Source: Tragulus kanchil (Eukaryota > Chordata > Mammalia > Artiodactyla > Tragulidae). Taken from it: 64,000 bases of DNA. The position numbers and the translations under genes are program-made. Location of the stretch: NCBI GenBank assembly GCA_022376925.1, contig JAIOJX010000027.1, positions 18,617,471 through 18,681,470 of the forward strand. The letters are read 5' to 3'. The notes under the pieces are model-generated. The model saw nothing but the letters and a program-made list of their open reading frames with translations. It ran no database searches and was not told the DNA's origin. Position 1 is the first letter of the stretch; each line of letters opens with the position of its first letter. Below, piece by piece: positions 21,941 to 32,436 of this stretch.

Positions 21941-22160
21941 TGCATGCGTGCTACGTTGCTTCAGTCGTGTCTGACTTTTTGAGACCCTGTGGACTGTAGC
22001 CCACCAGGCTCCTCTATCGGATTTTCCAGGCAAGACTGCTCTAGTGGGTTGCCATGCCCTCCTCCAGGGGATATTCCCAAACCAGGGATAAAACCTGTAT
22101 CTTCTTACATCTGCTGCATTGGCAGACAGGTTCTTTACCACCGGCACCACCATGGAAGCT
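21941..22160 (-). mobile_element. Bov-tA SINE
   Basis: Complete inverted copy: 'gcttcagtcgtgtctgactt', 'gtagcccaccaggctcctct', 'gccatgccctcctccagggg', 'ctgcattggcagacaggttc'. Moderately diverged. Confidence 0.92.
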
Positions 22161-22398
22161 CATAGGTAAAATTAACAATTCTGTCGCATAAATAGGTTTC
22201 TCAGAAAATATTTTCCAAGTATCTCATCTGGGTCTTAGCACAGAAGAGCTAAAAAGATTATCAAGGCAAAAAAATTATTCTTCTTGTCTGCTAAATAAAT
22301 GTATTTGCAAGCATCATTCTTCAGTCCCAAATAAAATTCTGATGAAGTTTTTTTTTTGAGACATCTCTTCATGTGACAGAATTTTTATTTTTATCAGT

Positions 22399-22528
22399 CT
22401 ATTTTATTTTGGCTGCGTCAGGTCCTAGCTGCAACATGCAATTTCTAGTTCCCTGACCAGGGAGCAAACCCAGGCCTCCTGCACTGGGAATACGGAGTCT
22501 AAGCACTGGGGCCATCAGGGAAGTCCCT
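22399..22528 (-). mobile_element. CHR-type SINE fragment
   Basis: Inverted: 'ttttggctgcgtcaggtcct', 'agttccctgaccagggagca', 'cctgcactgggaatacggag', 'ccatcagggaagtccc'. These are the diagnostic words of the artiodactyl CHR group head. Confidence 0.85.
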
Positions 22529-22604
22529 AGTGTTAGAGAATTTACCTTGTATGTTCAAACTATTTAGAAGGCTTTCCTTACATGTATCATTAAATACGTG
22601 TGTA

Positions 22605-22785
22605 TGTGTGTTAGTTGCTTGGGGTCCCATGGACTGTAGCGTGCCAGGCTCTTCTGTCCACTTCTCTTCTCCAGGCAAGAACCCTGGAGTGAGCAGCCAT
22701 ACCCTCCCGCCAGCAGATCTTCCTTCCCACCCCAGGGATGGGACCTGGATTGCATCTTGCAGATTCTTTACCATCTGAGCCATGA
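22605..22785 (-). mobile_element. Bov-tA SINE
   Basis: Inverted: 'tcccatggactgtagcgtgc', 'ttctccaggcaagaaccctg', 'ttccttcccaccccaggga', 'ttctttaccatctgagccat'. The duplication starts inside it at 22681, so its 5' part recurs at 23811-23915. Confidence 0.9.
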
Positions 22786-23189
22786 TATAAGTATAGCTGA
22801 CATTCTAACAGCAATTATACTTAATTATCATTAATGATGGCGTGCATTTGGGTTACACCGACATCAACTGTCTTAGATCAAATTCTTCTCTCGTAATACA
22901 TACTTTTAAGTAAGAGGAACTGGGTACTACTATCCTATGGTCATGTTTACAAATCCTTGATTAGGTGTTTCCTTCCTTGACCCAACCAATCGGGTTGGTT
23001 TAGAGTACTTATCAGATGAGCTGACTTTAAAGCAGTACCTCAGCTATTCACCTGCACGCATAGCACACTGTTCCAGGTGCAGCTCTCTATAGGCATGCGC
23101 CTCGCCTTGGGTTTAAGCCACCAAAAGGAACCTCTGTCCTGAGTATGTCTCTGTGTTTCCTCTCCAGAGCAATTAAGACAATAAACGCT

Positions 23190-23300
23190 TCTGTTCCTCC
23201 GTTTTCTCATCCGGTTAATGGGGATGGTAGTAATACGCACCTAACCGTTCTGTGTGAAGGTTTAAGGAATCACGCTTCGTGATGCGCTGAGGCTAACAGA
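23190..23300 (+). mobile_element. MIR fragment (dup copy 1)
   Basis: 'tctgttcctccgttttctca', 'ccggttaatggggatggtag', then 'gaaggtttaaggaatc' matches the MIR core order. Repeated at about 24320-24430. Confidence 0.7.
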
Positions 23301-23401
23301 GTGCGGGGGTCCCTCGGCCTAGGTGACAGCTGGTATCGTCCCGCCCGGGGGCTGCCTGGGTGCCCACCTAGACAGGCTACGCGCTTAAGACACGCAGAGG
23401 A

Positions 23402-23699
23402 CGCCCCCGCTGGCACAGTGAATAGGAATCTACTTGCCCAGGCAGGGGACACGGGTTCCATCCGCGGTCAGGGTAGATCCCACGTGCCACAGAACAAGGG
23501 CTCTACGGCCCTCAAGCTGCAGTTACCGTAGCCGGTGCGCTGAGAGCCCGTGCCCTCAGCCAGAGAAGCTACCCTAAGGAGAAGCCCGCGCACCCCAACT
23601 GGAGAGTTGCTCCTACTCACTGCAGCCAGAGAAAGCATGAGTGCGGCGGTCAAGACCCACTGCTGCCAAAAATAAAGACAACCTTATTTTAAATAAAGA
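23402..23699 (+). mobile_element. CHR-type SINE (dup copy 1)
   Basis: Head 'ccccgctggcacagtgaata', 'cccacgtgccacagaacaag', 'gagagcccgtgccctcagcc', 'gaagcccgcgcaccccaact', and A-rich tail with 'aaataaaga'. GC-rich body with many CpGs kept. Confidence 0.85.
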
Positions 23700-24531
23700 T
23701 CGGTAGAATAAGTAAATAAGTAAGACAACAAAGCCTCTCCTTTCAGTCCATTACCGTTTGGACCTCTCTAATGCGATAGACTGTGTTCTGTACTTTCTGA
23801 GTAGCAACTAACCCTGGAGTGAGCAGCCATACCCTCCCGCCAGCAGATCTTCCTTCCCACCCCAGGGATGGGACCTGGATTGCATCTTGCAGATTCTTTA
23901 CCATCTGAGCCATGATATAAGTATAGCTGACATTCTAACAGCAATTATACTTAATTATCATTAATGATGGCGTGCATTTGGGTTACACCGACATCAACTG
24001 TCTTAGATCAAATTCTTCTCTCGTAATACATACTTTTAAGTAAGAGGAACTGGGTACTACTATCCTATGGTCATGTTTACAAATCCTTGATTAGGTGTTT
24101 CCTTCCTTGACCCAACCAATCGGGTTGGTTTAGAGTACTTATCAGATGAGCTGACTTTAAAGCAGTACCTCAGCTATTCACCTGCACGCATAGCACACTG
24201 TTCCAGGTGCAGCTCTCTATAGGCATGCGCCTCGCCTTGGGTTTAAGCCACCAAAAGGAACCTCTGTCCTGAGTATGTCTCTGTGTTTCCTCTCCAGAGC
24301 AATTAAGACAATAAACGCTTCTGTTCCTCCGTTTTCTCATCCGGTTAATGGGGATGGTAGTAATACGCACCTAACCGTTCTGTGTGAAGGTTTAAGGAAT
24401 CACGCTTCGTGATGCGCTGAGGCTAACAGAGTGCGTGGCTCCCTCCGCCTAGGTGACAGCTGGTATCGTCCCTCCCGGGTGCTCCCTGGGTGCCCACCTA
24501 GACAGCATACGCACTTAAGACACGCAGAGGA

Positions 24532-24829
24532 CGTCCCCGCTGGCACAGTGAATAGGAATCTACTTGCCCAGGCAGGGGACACGGGTTCCATCCGCGGTCA
24601 GGGTAGATCCCACGTGCCACAGAACAAGGGCTCTACGGCCCTCAAGCTGCAGTTACCGTAGCCGGTGCGCTGAGAGCCCGTGCCCTCAGCCAGAGAAGCT
24701 ACCCTAAGGAGAAGCCCGCGCACCCCAACTGGAGAGTTGCTCCTACTCACTGCAGCCAGAGAAAGCATGAGTGCGGCGGTCAAGACCCACTGCTGCCAAA
24801 AATAAAGACAACCTTATTTTAAATAAAGA
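24532..24829 (+). mobile_element. CHR-type SINE (dup copy 2)
   Basis: Repeat of 23402-23699. Confidence 0.85.
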
Positions 24830-24948
24830 TCGGTAGAATAAGTAAATAAGTAAGACAACAAAGCCTCTCCTTTCAGTCCATTCTAGCCTTTCGTTTGGAC
24901 CTCTCTAATGCGATAGACTGTGTTCTGTACTTTCTGTATTGTAGCAAC

Positions 24949-26385
24949 ATAGTTCTTCTCACTGTAGGTTTCCCTGCCTCACTAGTGGGCGGGGAGCATG
25001 TCTTGCTATATCGGTGCTCCTGCAGTGAGGAGAACCAGACCTGGAACGCAGGATGTATCTATTTGGTGCATGTGTGGAGGGAATGAATAACAACCGCGGA
25101 GCCCAGAGAAATGTGAGATGCGTGGCCTACCCATCACTGGCTTTTTCCACATGCATGTGCTACGTGTTTCTAGAGTAACTAGTCTGTGGATGGCACTTTG
25201 CTGAACACACTACAAGAATGCATCATAGTCCCTTACTTCCAGAACATGATAAATTAATAGGGAAGGCAAAATAATCCCAAATACTTATACATGGTAACAG
25301 CTGACTCACAAAACAGGATTCTCTGGAAGGTCACGAGAGCCTACTGGAGGAAGACATTGCTCCCGGATCATGCAGAGCCAAAAAGGCATCATGAAAGAAC
25401 ACTCGTTACCTCCTTGCTGGGCCACCTTCCAGCAAACAGCGTGTGTGACTATATTTGCCCCACTGGCTTCCTTAAATGGACATTTACTGTGTTTTATCAT
25501 GAATTAAACGCGTGGCCGTCCCTACCCAGACCCACAAAACCACCTGTGAATTCAATCAAACTGGTGAAGTGAATTAAACAAACTTCATGGACTTTTGGGG
25601 GGATTCTTGAAGGCATGGCTTGGCTGCTAGTAGCTAGTTGTTGGCGTCAGGGTCACATATTAGGCAAGCAAGGAATTAATGGCACTGTTTAACCTCACCA
25701 GCACATCAGCACTGAATAGTGTTCCCAGCTTCAGCTGGGAAGGCGAGTCTCTGGGCTCCACGGCACACACTAACCACAGGGAAAGCATATTTGATGAAGA
25801 GCCAGGAGCAAATATCACTGCATGCTACATCTATGAAGAAAGGCTTGATCGTTTTGAATATCCTGATCGGTTCAAAAACATTAATCAGGTAGGCATGTGT
25901 AGACTCAGCATTGACTACTGGAACCTACTTTGGAGGGGTGTGTGGGTGTGCTCCCATTGTATTTCCAGCAAGCAAACTTGGGAGAAACGGCTTGACCCAA
26001 CTGGGACTGTATCTGGCAGCACGTGTTACAGTTCCCAAACTTCTAATCAGAGTGGAGGGTCCAGAGACCCACGCCAGCTCAGGGCTGAGGCGTCCTGCAA
26101 TTAACACTGTCAAGAGTTCCTGACTGTAAACAGTTACCTCACCTCACCTCCAGGCTCAGGGCCTTGTGTGCGCAGGCCGGCCAGCCGCAGCCTGCGGCTG
26201 AGCTAGAATTCTGACTTCTGGTCTGGAAGTCATTTTCTACCACGTGCATGTTTCAATAAATCTGCAAAATAACTTAACCAGGGAGACCCAGGATGATTTT
26301 TCTTCTTTGGCTTTTCTCCCCACCCCCGCCCGGCTAAGCTGTAAAACTAAGTCCCCTTTATCACAAAAGTCTCCACTCTATAATC
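24949..26385. other. Single-copy DNA, no gene assigned
   Basis: No repeat recognised over about 1.4 kb. Contains a 141-codon frame on the plus strand at 25679-26104, within which 'acattaatcag' is followed by 'gtaggc' at about 25890, a fair splice-donor match. I do not recognise the peptide, and a frame of this length is expected by chance in 64 kb. Confidence 0.35.
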
Positions 26386-26652
26386 CAATTGACTCTCCAA
26401 GCCAGCTCTCCCATATGTGGGTCTTGTCCTGTGCCACTGTATCGGGTCAGCTGCTCTGCGCTCGGGTCTGATAAGGATGCTGGACTCACAGCGGAGCCAT
26501 GGCTACACTGGTCAGCCTCTGTTACAAAATACGGGGATCGCAGGGGACAGCTTTGGGCATTAGCAGAGTTTACTAGATGTATAGGTTATTTCTTCAGTTT
26601 TTCAAACATCTGATCTTTAGTAAGGTTGTTTTTCTTTTTTTAATATATAATT

Positions 26653-26907
26653 TTGGCCTCTTTTATTGTTTATTTATTTACTTTCATCCATCTTTATTCT
26701 TTGGCCCGTGTGGGCCTCCTATTGCAGTGGCCTCTCTCGTTGCACGGCACCAGCTCTGGGCGCATGTGCTCCAGAGCGCTGGCTTGTAATTGGACACATT
26801 GGTCCAGCCACTCTGCGGCACGTGGGATCTTCCCGGGCCAGGGATCGAACTGGTGCTCCTTGCATTGCAAGGTGGAGTCCTTACCCACTGGACCACCAGG
26901 GAAGGCC
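26653..26907 (-). mobile_element. CHR-derived variant SINE (dup copy 1)
   Basis: Inverted. Head (right end) 'ctggaccaccagggaaggcc', with 'ttgcattgcaaggtggagtc'. The body then departs from ordinary CHR: 'aattggacacattggtccag', 'gggcgcatgtgctccagagc', 'ccgtgtgggcctcctattgc'. The same variant occurs at 28885, 52039 and 63708. The antisense strand of the element stays open for about 90 codons. Confidence 0.8.
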
Positions 26908-27001
26908 TTTAGTCAGTTTTTCTAAGATAAAAAATCATGAGAGCTAGATTTTATTGTAGTTTTTATTTCATACTACATTATATGTAAAAATATAGTCTGT
27001 A

Positions 27002-27020
27002 CATATATATATATATATAA
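27002..27020. repeat. (TA)n microsatellite (dup copy 1)
   Basis: About nine AT units in an AT-rich setting. Repeated at about 28085-28103. Confidence 0.9.
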
Positions 27021-27060
27021 TCACTATATCCCTCTATATGTAATGTATTTATACAGATGG

Positions 27061-27281
27061 GTGCCTGCTAATTTGTTTCAGTGGTGTTCGACTCTTTGCA
27101 GCCCTATGGACTGTAGCCTGCCAGGCTCCTCTGTCTGTGGGCATCTCCAGGTAAGAATACTGGAGTGGGTGGCCATGTCCTCCTCTGGGGACCTTCCAGA
27201 CGCAGGGATCTAACCCATGTCTCTTACATCTACCTGCATTGGCAGATGGGTTCTTTACCATTAATGCCACCTGGGAAGCCC
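27061..27281 (-). mobile_element. Bov-tA SINE, left arm of inverted pair (dup copy 1)
   Basis: Inverted, complete: 'tttcagtggtgttcgactct', 'gcctgccaggctcctctgtc', 'tacctgcattggcagatggg', 'gccacctgggaagcccc'. Only 26 AT-rich bases separate it from a forward Bov-tA. Confidence 0.92.
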
Positions 27282-27307
27282 CATAATGTATGTATATATT
27301 TATATAT

Positions 27308-27490
27308 GGCGCTACTAGTAAAGAACTCACCTGCCAATGCAGGAGACTTAAGATACCTGGGTTTGATCCTGGGTCGGAAGATCCTGGAGGAGGGCATGGC
27401 AACCTCCAGTATTCTTGCCTGGGAATCCATGGACAGAGGAGCCTGGTGGGCGACAGTCCACTGGGTCACCAAAAGACTGAAGTTACTTAG
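27308..27490 (+). mobile_element. Bov-tA SINE, right arm of inverted pair (dup copy 1)
   Basis: Forward: 'ggcgctactagtaaagaact', 'cacctgccaatgcaggagac', 'gcctggtgggcgacagtcca'. Compared with copy 2 at 28391 it has lost single bases from many runs and eight or more near the end, a pattern of unpolished read errors beside the junction. Confidence 0.92.
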
Positions 27491-27735
27491 AAAGTCCCAA
27501 TGCTCTAAGCCAGCTCTCCCATATGTGGGTCTTGTCCTGTGCCACTACTCAGGGGTTATGTGCTGGACTCACAGCGGAGCCATGGCTACACTGGTCAGCC
27601 TCTGTTACAAAATACGGGGATCGCAGGGGACAGCTTTGGGCATTAGCAGAGTTTACTAGATGTATAGGTTATTTCTTCAGTTTTTCAAACATCTGATCTT
27701 TAGTAAGGTTGTTTTTCTTTTTTTAATATATAATT

Positions 27736-27990
27736 TTGGCCTCTTTTATTGTTTATTTATTTACTTTCATCCATCTTTATTCTTTGGCCCGTGTGGGCCT
27801 CCTATTGCAGTGGCCTCTCTCGTTGCACGGCACCAGCTCTGGGCGCATGTGCTCCAGAGCGCTGGCTTGTAATTGGACACATTGGTCCAGCCACTCTGCG
27901 GCACGTGGGATCTTCCCGGGCCAGGGATCGAACTGGTGCTCCTTGCATTGCAAGGTGGAGTCCTTACCCACTGGACCACCAGGGAAGGCC
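27736..27990 (-). mobile_element. CHR-derived variant SINE (dup copy 2)
   Basis: Repeat of 26653-26907, identical by eye. Confidence 0.8.
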
Positions 27991-28143
27991 TTTAGTCAGT
28001 TTTTCTAAGATAAAAAATCATGAGAGCTAGATTTTATTGTAGTTTTTATTTCATACTACATTATATGTAAAAATATAGTCTGTACATATATATATATATA
28101 TAATCACTATATCCCTCTATATGTAATGTATTTATACAGATGG

Positions 28144-28364
28144 GTGCCTGCTAATTTGTTTCAGTGGTGTTCGACTCTTTGCAGCCCTATGGACTGTAGC
28201 CTGCCAGGCTCCTCTGTCTGTGGGCATCTCCAGGTAAGAATACTGGAGTGGGTGGCCATGTCCTCCTCTGGGGACCTTCCAGACGCAGGGATCTAACCCA
28301 TGTCTCTTACATCTACCTGCATTGGCAGATGGGTTCTTTACCATTAATGCCACCTGGGAAGCCC
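28144..28364 (-). mobile_element. Bov-tA SINE, left arm of inverted pair (dup copy 2)
   Basis: Repeat of 27061-27281. Confidence 0.92.
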
Positions 28365-28390
28365 CATAATGTATGTATATATTTATATAT

Positions 28391-28591
28391 GGCGCTACTA
28401 GTAAAGAACTCACCTGCCAATGCAGGAGACTTAAGATACCTGGGTTTGATCCCTGGGTCGGGAAGATCCCCTGGAGGAGGGCATGGCAACCCCCTCCAGT
28501 ATTCTTGCCTGGGGAATCCCATGGACAGAGGAGCCTGGTGGGCGACAGTCCACTGGGTCACCAAAAGTCAAACATGACTGAAGTTACTTAG
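28391..28591 (+). mobile_element. Bov-tA SINE, right arm of inverted pair (dup copy 2)
   Basis: Cleaner version of 27308-27490, with intact 'gggtcgggaagatcccctgg' and 'ttgcctggggaatcccatgg'. Probably the more accurate sequence. Confidence 0.92.
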
Positions 28592-28594
28592 CAT

Positions 28595-28730
28595 ACATAA
28601 TACAATATAATAATAATGTGTATGTAATATATCCTATATAAACATACATATTTATGTATAAATTAAATATAACATAACTATAATATCTAACACATAGTTA
28701 TAATGTATATAATATACTATTTTAATAATG
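28595..28730. repeat. AT-rich low-complexity stretch
   Basis: Long run of TA/TAA/ATA words with hardly any G or C. No origin or matrix-attachment function can be claimed from composition alone. Confidence 0.7.
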
Positions 28731-28884
28731 AGATTATTGAGCAGTTATGTTAAAATGGAAACAGTTTTATTTAAATAGTTTTGTGTATGTTTTTGGATGA
28801 TGATAAATCTTGCAAATTCAATGAATACTTTATGTATATTTATGGGTGTCTGAGTGTGTCTCTCTGTGTATGTCTCTGTGCCAC

Positions 28885-29145
28885 CTTTTTTTTTTTTGTA
28901 GGCCACTTGGTCTTTCATTTATTTCCATCTTTGTTCTTTGGCCTGTGTGGGCCTCCCATCACAGTGACCTCTCTCATCGCAGAGCACTGGCTCTGAGCAC
29001 ACGCGCTTCAGAGCTCGGGCTCGGTAGTTGGACACATGGGTCCAGCTGCTCCACAGCACTTGGGATCTTCCCAGGCCAGGGATCGAACCGGCGCCCCTTG
29101 CACTGCAAGGTGGTGTCCTTACCCACTGGACCACCGGGGGAAGCC
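28885..29145 (-). mobile_element. CHR-derived variant SINE
   Basis: Independent insertion of the variant seen at 26653: T-run at left, 'ggcctgtgtgggcctcccat', 'ggctctgagcacacgcgctt', 'gttggacacatgggtccagc', 'cactgcaaggtggtgtcctt', 'actggaccaccgggggaagc'. Its 5' part recurs at 30181-30275 through duplication. Confidence 0.85.
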
Positions 29146-29329
29146 CTCTGTGCCGCTTTTAATAGCACAACACACAAGATACTATGGCTCACTAGCGGTT
29201 TCCTACATGGATTCAGGAAGAAGGATTACAATTTGTCTTTAAGAAAAGCTTTCATTTAACATTTCCCCCGTGACCCTTCCCTTCAATTAGCTTTCTTTGG
29301 CTGTCCACAGTACAACTTAGGGGTGCTAG

Positions 29330-29500
29330 GACAGGTCGTAAGGAACCTAGATTTTAATCTTCACCATATGGCTAGCTAGCTGTGTAACTGGGTAAGGCAT
29401 TGAGTCTTCCTGAGTTTATCTTTCAATAAAATGGTGAATACCATAGCTGCCTTACTTCCTCACATGTTTTTGGCTTGAGTAAATAAAATAATGTATGTGC
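29330..29500 (+). mobile_element. MIR element (dup copy 1)
   Basis: Good MIR order: 'agctgtgtaactgggtaagg', 'ttgagtcttcctgagtttat', 'aataaaatggtgaataccat'. Repeated at about 30458-30628. Confidence 0.8.
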
Positions 29501-30180
29501 CATAGTTTGAAAAGTGATAATGGACCTGGAGTGACACTGCAAGCGTGACTGTAACTATTGTGATTACAATTTCGTGACTGTTATCACGTTCCTTTTTCTG
29601 TTCCCTTTCTTGGTTTTCCGTTCTCTTTTTTACATCTTTATTCATCTAACTCTGATTTTTCATATTTTTGCCTTAAAGCTATCGTTTGGTACATTTTTCT
29701 GGAAGAAGCTAGCTGGTAAATAGTCTGACCTTCGAAAGCCAGAGACTCTATTGCAATCATTCAGCTCTGCTTTTAGGGCATGAAAGCAGCCAGAGATAAC
29801 AGCGAATGCCAGGCATGGCTTGTTCCAAAAAGAACTGTCTATCTGGACACTGAAGTTTTAATTTCATGTACATTTCACGTGTTATGATATATTGTTCTTC
29901 TTTCAATGCCTTTTCAACCATTTAAAACACAGAGGTATGGTATGGGATTAAGAGATACAAACCAGAGTATTTATAATAGAGATGAGCAAAGAGGGTATAT
30001 TGGTCAGCAGAGGCAAATATAGTTGTTATTTTGTAATAAATTTAAATGCAGTATAATTTATAAAATATTGAATCATGAGATACTTGATACTATGATGGGG
30101 TATAATCTGTAAAAATACTGAATCACTATATACCTAATAATGGTATACCTAGTACAAATCTAATAATTTTTTCAACTCCG

Positions 30181-30275
30181 CTGCTCACAGCACTTGGGAT
30201 CTTCCCAGGCCAGGGATCGAACCGGCGCCTTGCACTGCAAGGTGGTGTCCTTACCCACTGGACCACCGGGAAGCC
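30181..30275 (-). mobile_element. Variant SINE head fragment (dup copy 2)
   Basis: The head part of the 28885-29145 element, beginning at the duplication junction. Confidence 0.8.
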
Positions 30276-30457
30276 CTCTGTGCCGCTTTTAATAGCACAA
30301 CACACAAGATACTATGGCTCACTAGCGGTTTCCTACATGGATTCAGGAAGAAGGATTACAATTTGTCTTTAAGAAAAGCTTTCATTTAACATTTCCCCGT
30401 GACCCTTCCTTCAATTAGCTTTCTTTGGCTGTCCACAGTACAACTTAGGGGTGCTAG

Positions 30458-30628
30458 GACAGGTCGTAAGGAACCTAGATTTTAATCTTCACCATATGGC
30501 TAGCTAGCTGTGTAACTGGGTAAGGCATTGAGTCTTCCTGAGTTTATCTTTCAATAAAATGGTGAATACCATAGCTGCCTTACTTCCTCACATGTTTTTG
30601 GCTTGAGTAAATAAAATAATGTATGTGC
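30458..30628 (+). mobile_element. MIR element (dup copy 2)
   Basis: Repeat of 29330-29500. Confidence 0.8.
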
Positions 30629-31307
30629 CATAGTTTGAAAAGTGATAATGGACCTGGAGTGACACTGCAAGCGTGACTGTAACTATTGTGATTACAATTT
30701 CGTGACTGTTATCACGTTCCTTTTTCTGTTCCCTTTCTTGGTTTTCCGTTCTCTTTTTTACATCTTTATTCATCTAACTCTGATTTTTCATATTTTTGCC
30801 TTAAAGCTATCGTTTGGTACATTTTTCTGGAAGAAGCTAGCTGGTAAATAGTCTGACCTTCGAAAGCCAGAGACTCTATTGCAATCATTCAGCTCTGCTT
30901 TTAGGGCATGAAAGCAGCCAGAGATAACAGCGAATGCCAGGCATGGCTTGTTCCAAAAAGAACTGTCTATCTGGACACTGAAGTTTTAATTTCATGTACA
31001 TTTCACGTGTTATGATATATTGTTCTTCTTTCAATGCCTTTTCAACCATTTAAAAACACAGAGGTATGGTATGGGATTAAGAGATACAAACCAGAGTATT
31101 TATAATAGAGATGAGCAAAGAGGGTATATTGGTCAGCAGAGGCAAATATAGTTGTTATTTTGTAATAAATTTAAATGCAGTATAATTTATAAAATATTGA
31201 ATCATGAGATACTTGATACTATGATGGGGTATAATCTGTAAAAATACTGAATCACTATATACCTAATAATGGTATACCTAGTACTAATATAATACTTTTA
31301 TCAACTC

Positions 31308-32064
31308 TATTTGAACTTAACATATAAAATTAACGCTAAACCATCAAAAGAAGTTAAAAAAAAAAAAAAAAAACATAGAAAGGGACATTCTTAACGTTTC
31401 CTCACAGTCTGAAAAGCCAGATTGCAGCACACAGAGTTGCCCTGTAGAGCAGTCTGCCGGCTCGTGCCGTCGGGAGAGACTGAGCTCAGCACCATTCTGC
31501 CAGTGCCAAGGCGGCTCTCGGCTTGGAAGAAGGGTCTAAAGAGTGGAGCTATATTAGGAAAGAGCTCACCTTCACCCCAAGTTCCACTAATTTGAACTCC
31601 AGGGAGAAAACCTGAATCACCATCTTAGAAGCAGATTCAGCAAGGGGTATCTCTTTCGACCCCCTCGTCGTGAGACAGGAAGAGGGGGAAGCTCGGACTT
31701 GCCTCCCATGTGTCCGGCGCACTGTAGTGGCCACGTCCCGCTCCACGGCCACTGCAGTGACTAACAGTGAAAGGTAAGCTCGCAGCCGCTTAGATCCCCT
31801 CTGTCGCTCCCTACAGAGGCGAGCTGCTACTCCCCGGAGCAGAAGAGCCTGCTCACCGTCAGTGCAGAGGCGAATGAGAGCTCCTAAGACACAAGAAGGG
31901 GCTCGTTTCACCAAATCATGGTTTTACTGTCATTGTTCGCGAAAGCTCATCCAAATCCAAAACAGAACCGAAGAAACAGGCTCTGGGACTCTTGAATAGT
32001 TCTAGTTTAAGATGACGACCTAGGAATTTCTCCCTCGTGTTCGAAACACCTGACAATAGAGCGC
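31308..32064. other. GC-rich unexplained stretch
   Basis: After an A run near 31356-31373, 31430-31930 is markedly richer in GC and CpG than its surroundings and carries a 121-codon frame on the minus strand (31549-31914). The predicted peptide is basic, leucine/arginine-rich and unknown to me. It could be part of a retroelement I do not recognise, a promoter-like CpG cluster, or chance. Confidence 0.3.
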
Positions 32065-32436
32065 GAGGATTCCTGCTTTGAACTGCGGTGCCGGAGAAGA
32101 CTCTTGGGAGACCCTCCTACTGCAAGGAGATCAAGCCTGGCCTTCCTAAAGGAAACCAACCCTGAACAGTTGCTGGAAGGACTGATGCTGAGGCTCCAAT
32201 ATTTGGGCCACCTGAGGTGAAGAGCCGACTCACTGGAAAAGATCCTGATGCTGGGAAATTCTGAAGGCAGGAGGAGAAGAGGGAGACAGAGGACGGGCAG
32301 GAGAGCATCACTGACTCCATGGGCATGACTGTGGAGCAAACTCCCGGAGACCGGGAGGACGGGGGAGCCTGGCGTGCTGCGGCGCACGGGGGCTCCAGGA
32401 GTCGGGCGCGACTTAGAAGCTGAGCAATAATAAGAA
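32065..32436 (+). mobile_element. BovB LINE 3' end
   Basis: 'ctttgaactgcggtgccgga', 'actgcaaggagatcaagcct', 'ttgctggaaggactgatgct', 'gaagagccgactcactggaa', 'tgctgggaaattctgaaggc', 'actccatgggcatgactgtg', then the tail 'gtcgggcgcgacttagaagc'. It keeps many CpGs. The 150-codon minus-strand frame here is a chance reading of the repeat. Confidence 0.9.

Larger units (their letters stand above)
22681..24948. repeat. Tandem duplication, ~1.13 kb unit
   Basis: Copy 1 is 22681-23808 and copy 2 is 23811-24948, offset 1130, reaching 1140 at the end where copy 1 lacks about ten bases near the junction. Unlike the other pairs, it has a cluster of about ten substitutions without indels between 23297-23395 and 24427-24525. 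Confidence 0.92.
26386..28591. repeat. Tandem duplication, ~1.1 kb unit
   Basis: Copy 1 is 26386-27490 and copy 2 is 27491-28591; they abut. Offset changes from about 1108 to 1083 to 1101 because copy 2 has deletions just after the junction (27546-27565) and copy 1 has many lost bases just before it (27361-27490). The damage lies on both sides of the join and fades away from it. Confidence 0.93.
29046..31307. repeat. Tandem duplication, ~1.13 kb unit
   Basis: Copy 1 is 29046-30178 and copy 2 is 30179-31307, abutting. Offset goes from 1135 to 1128 as copy 2 loses C bases in its first 240 positions (for example 'accggcgccttgcactg' and 'tttccccgtgacc'). Copy 1 shows substitutions only in its last 40 bases. 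Confidence 0.93.

Noticed and set aside
27061..28591. Regularly spaced repeats as a CRISPR-like array
   Set aside because: The repeats are known ruminant SINEs in a eukaryotic context, with only two spaced copies that result from duplication.
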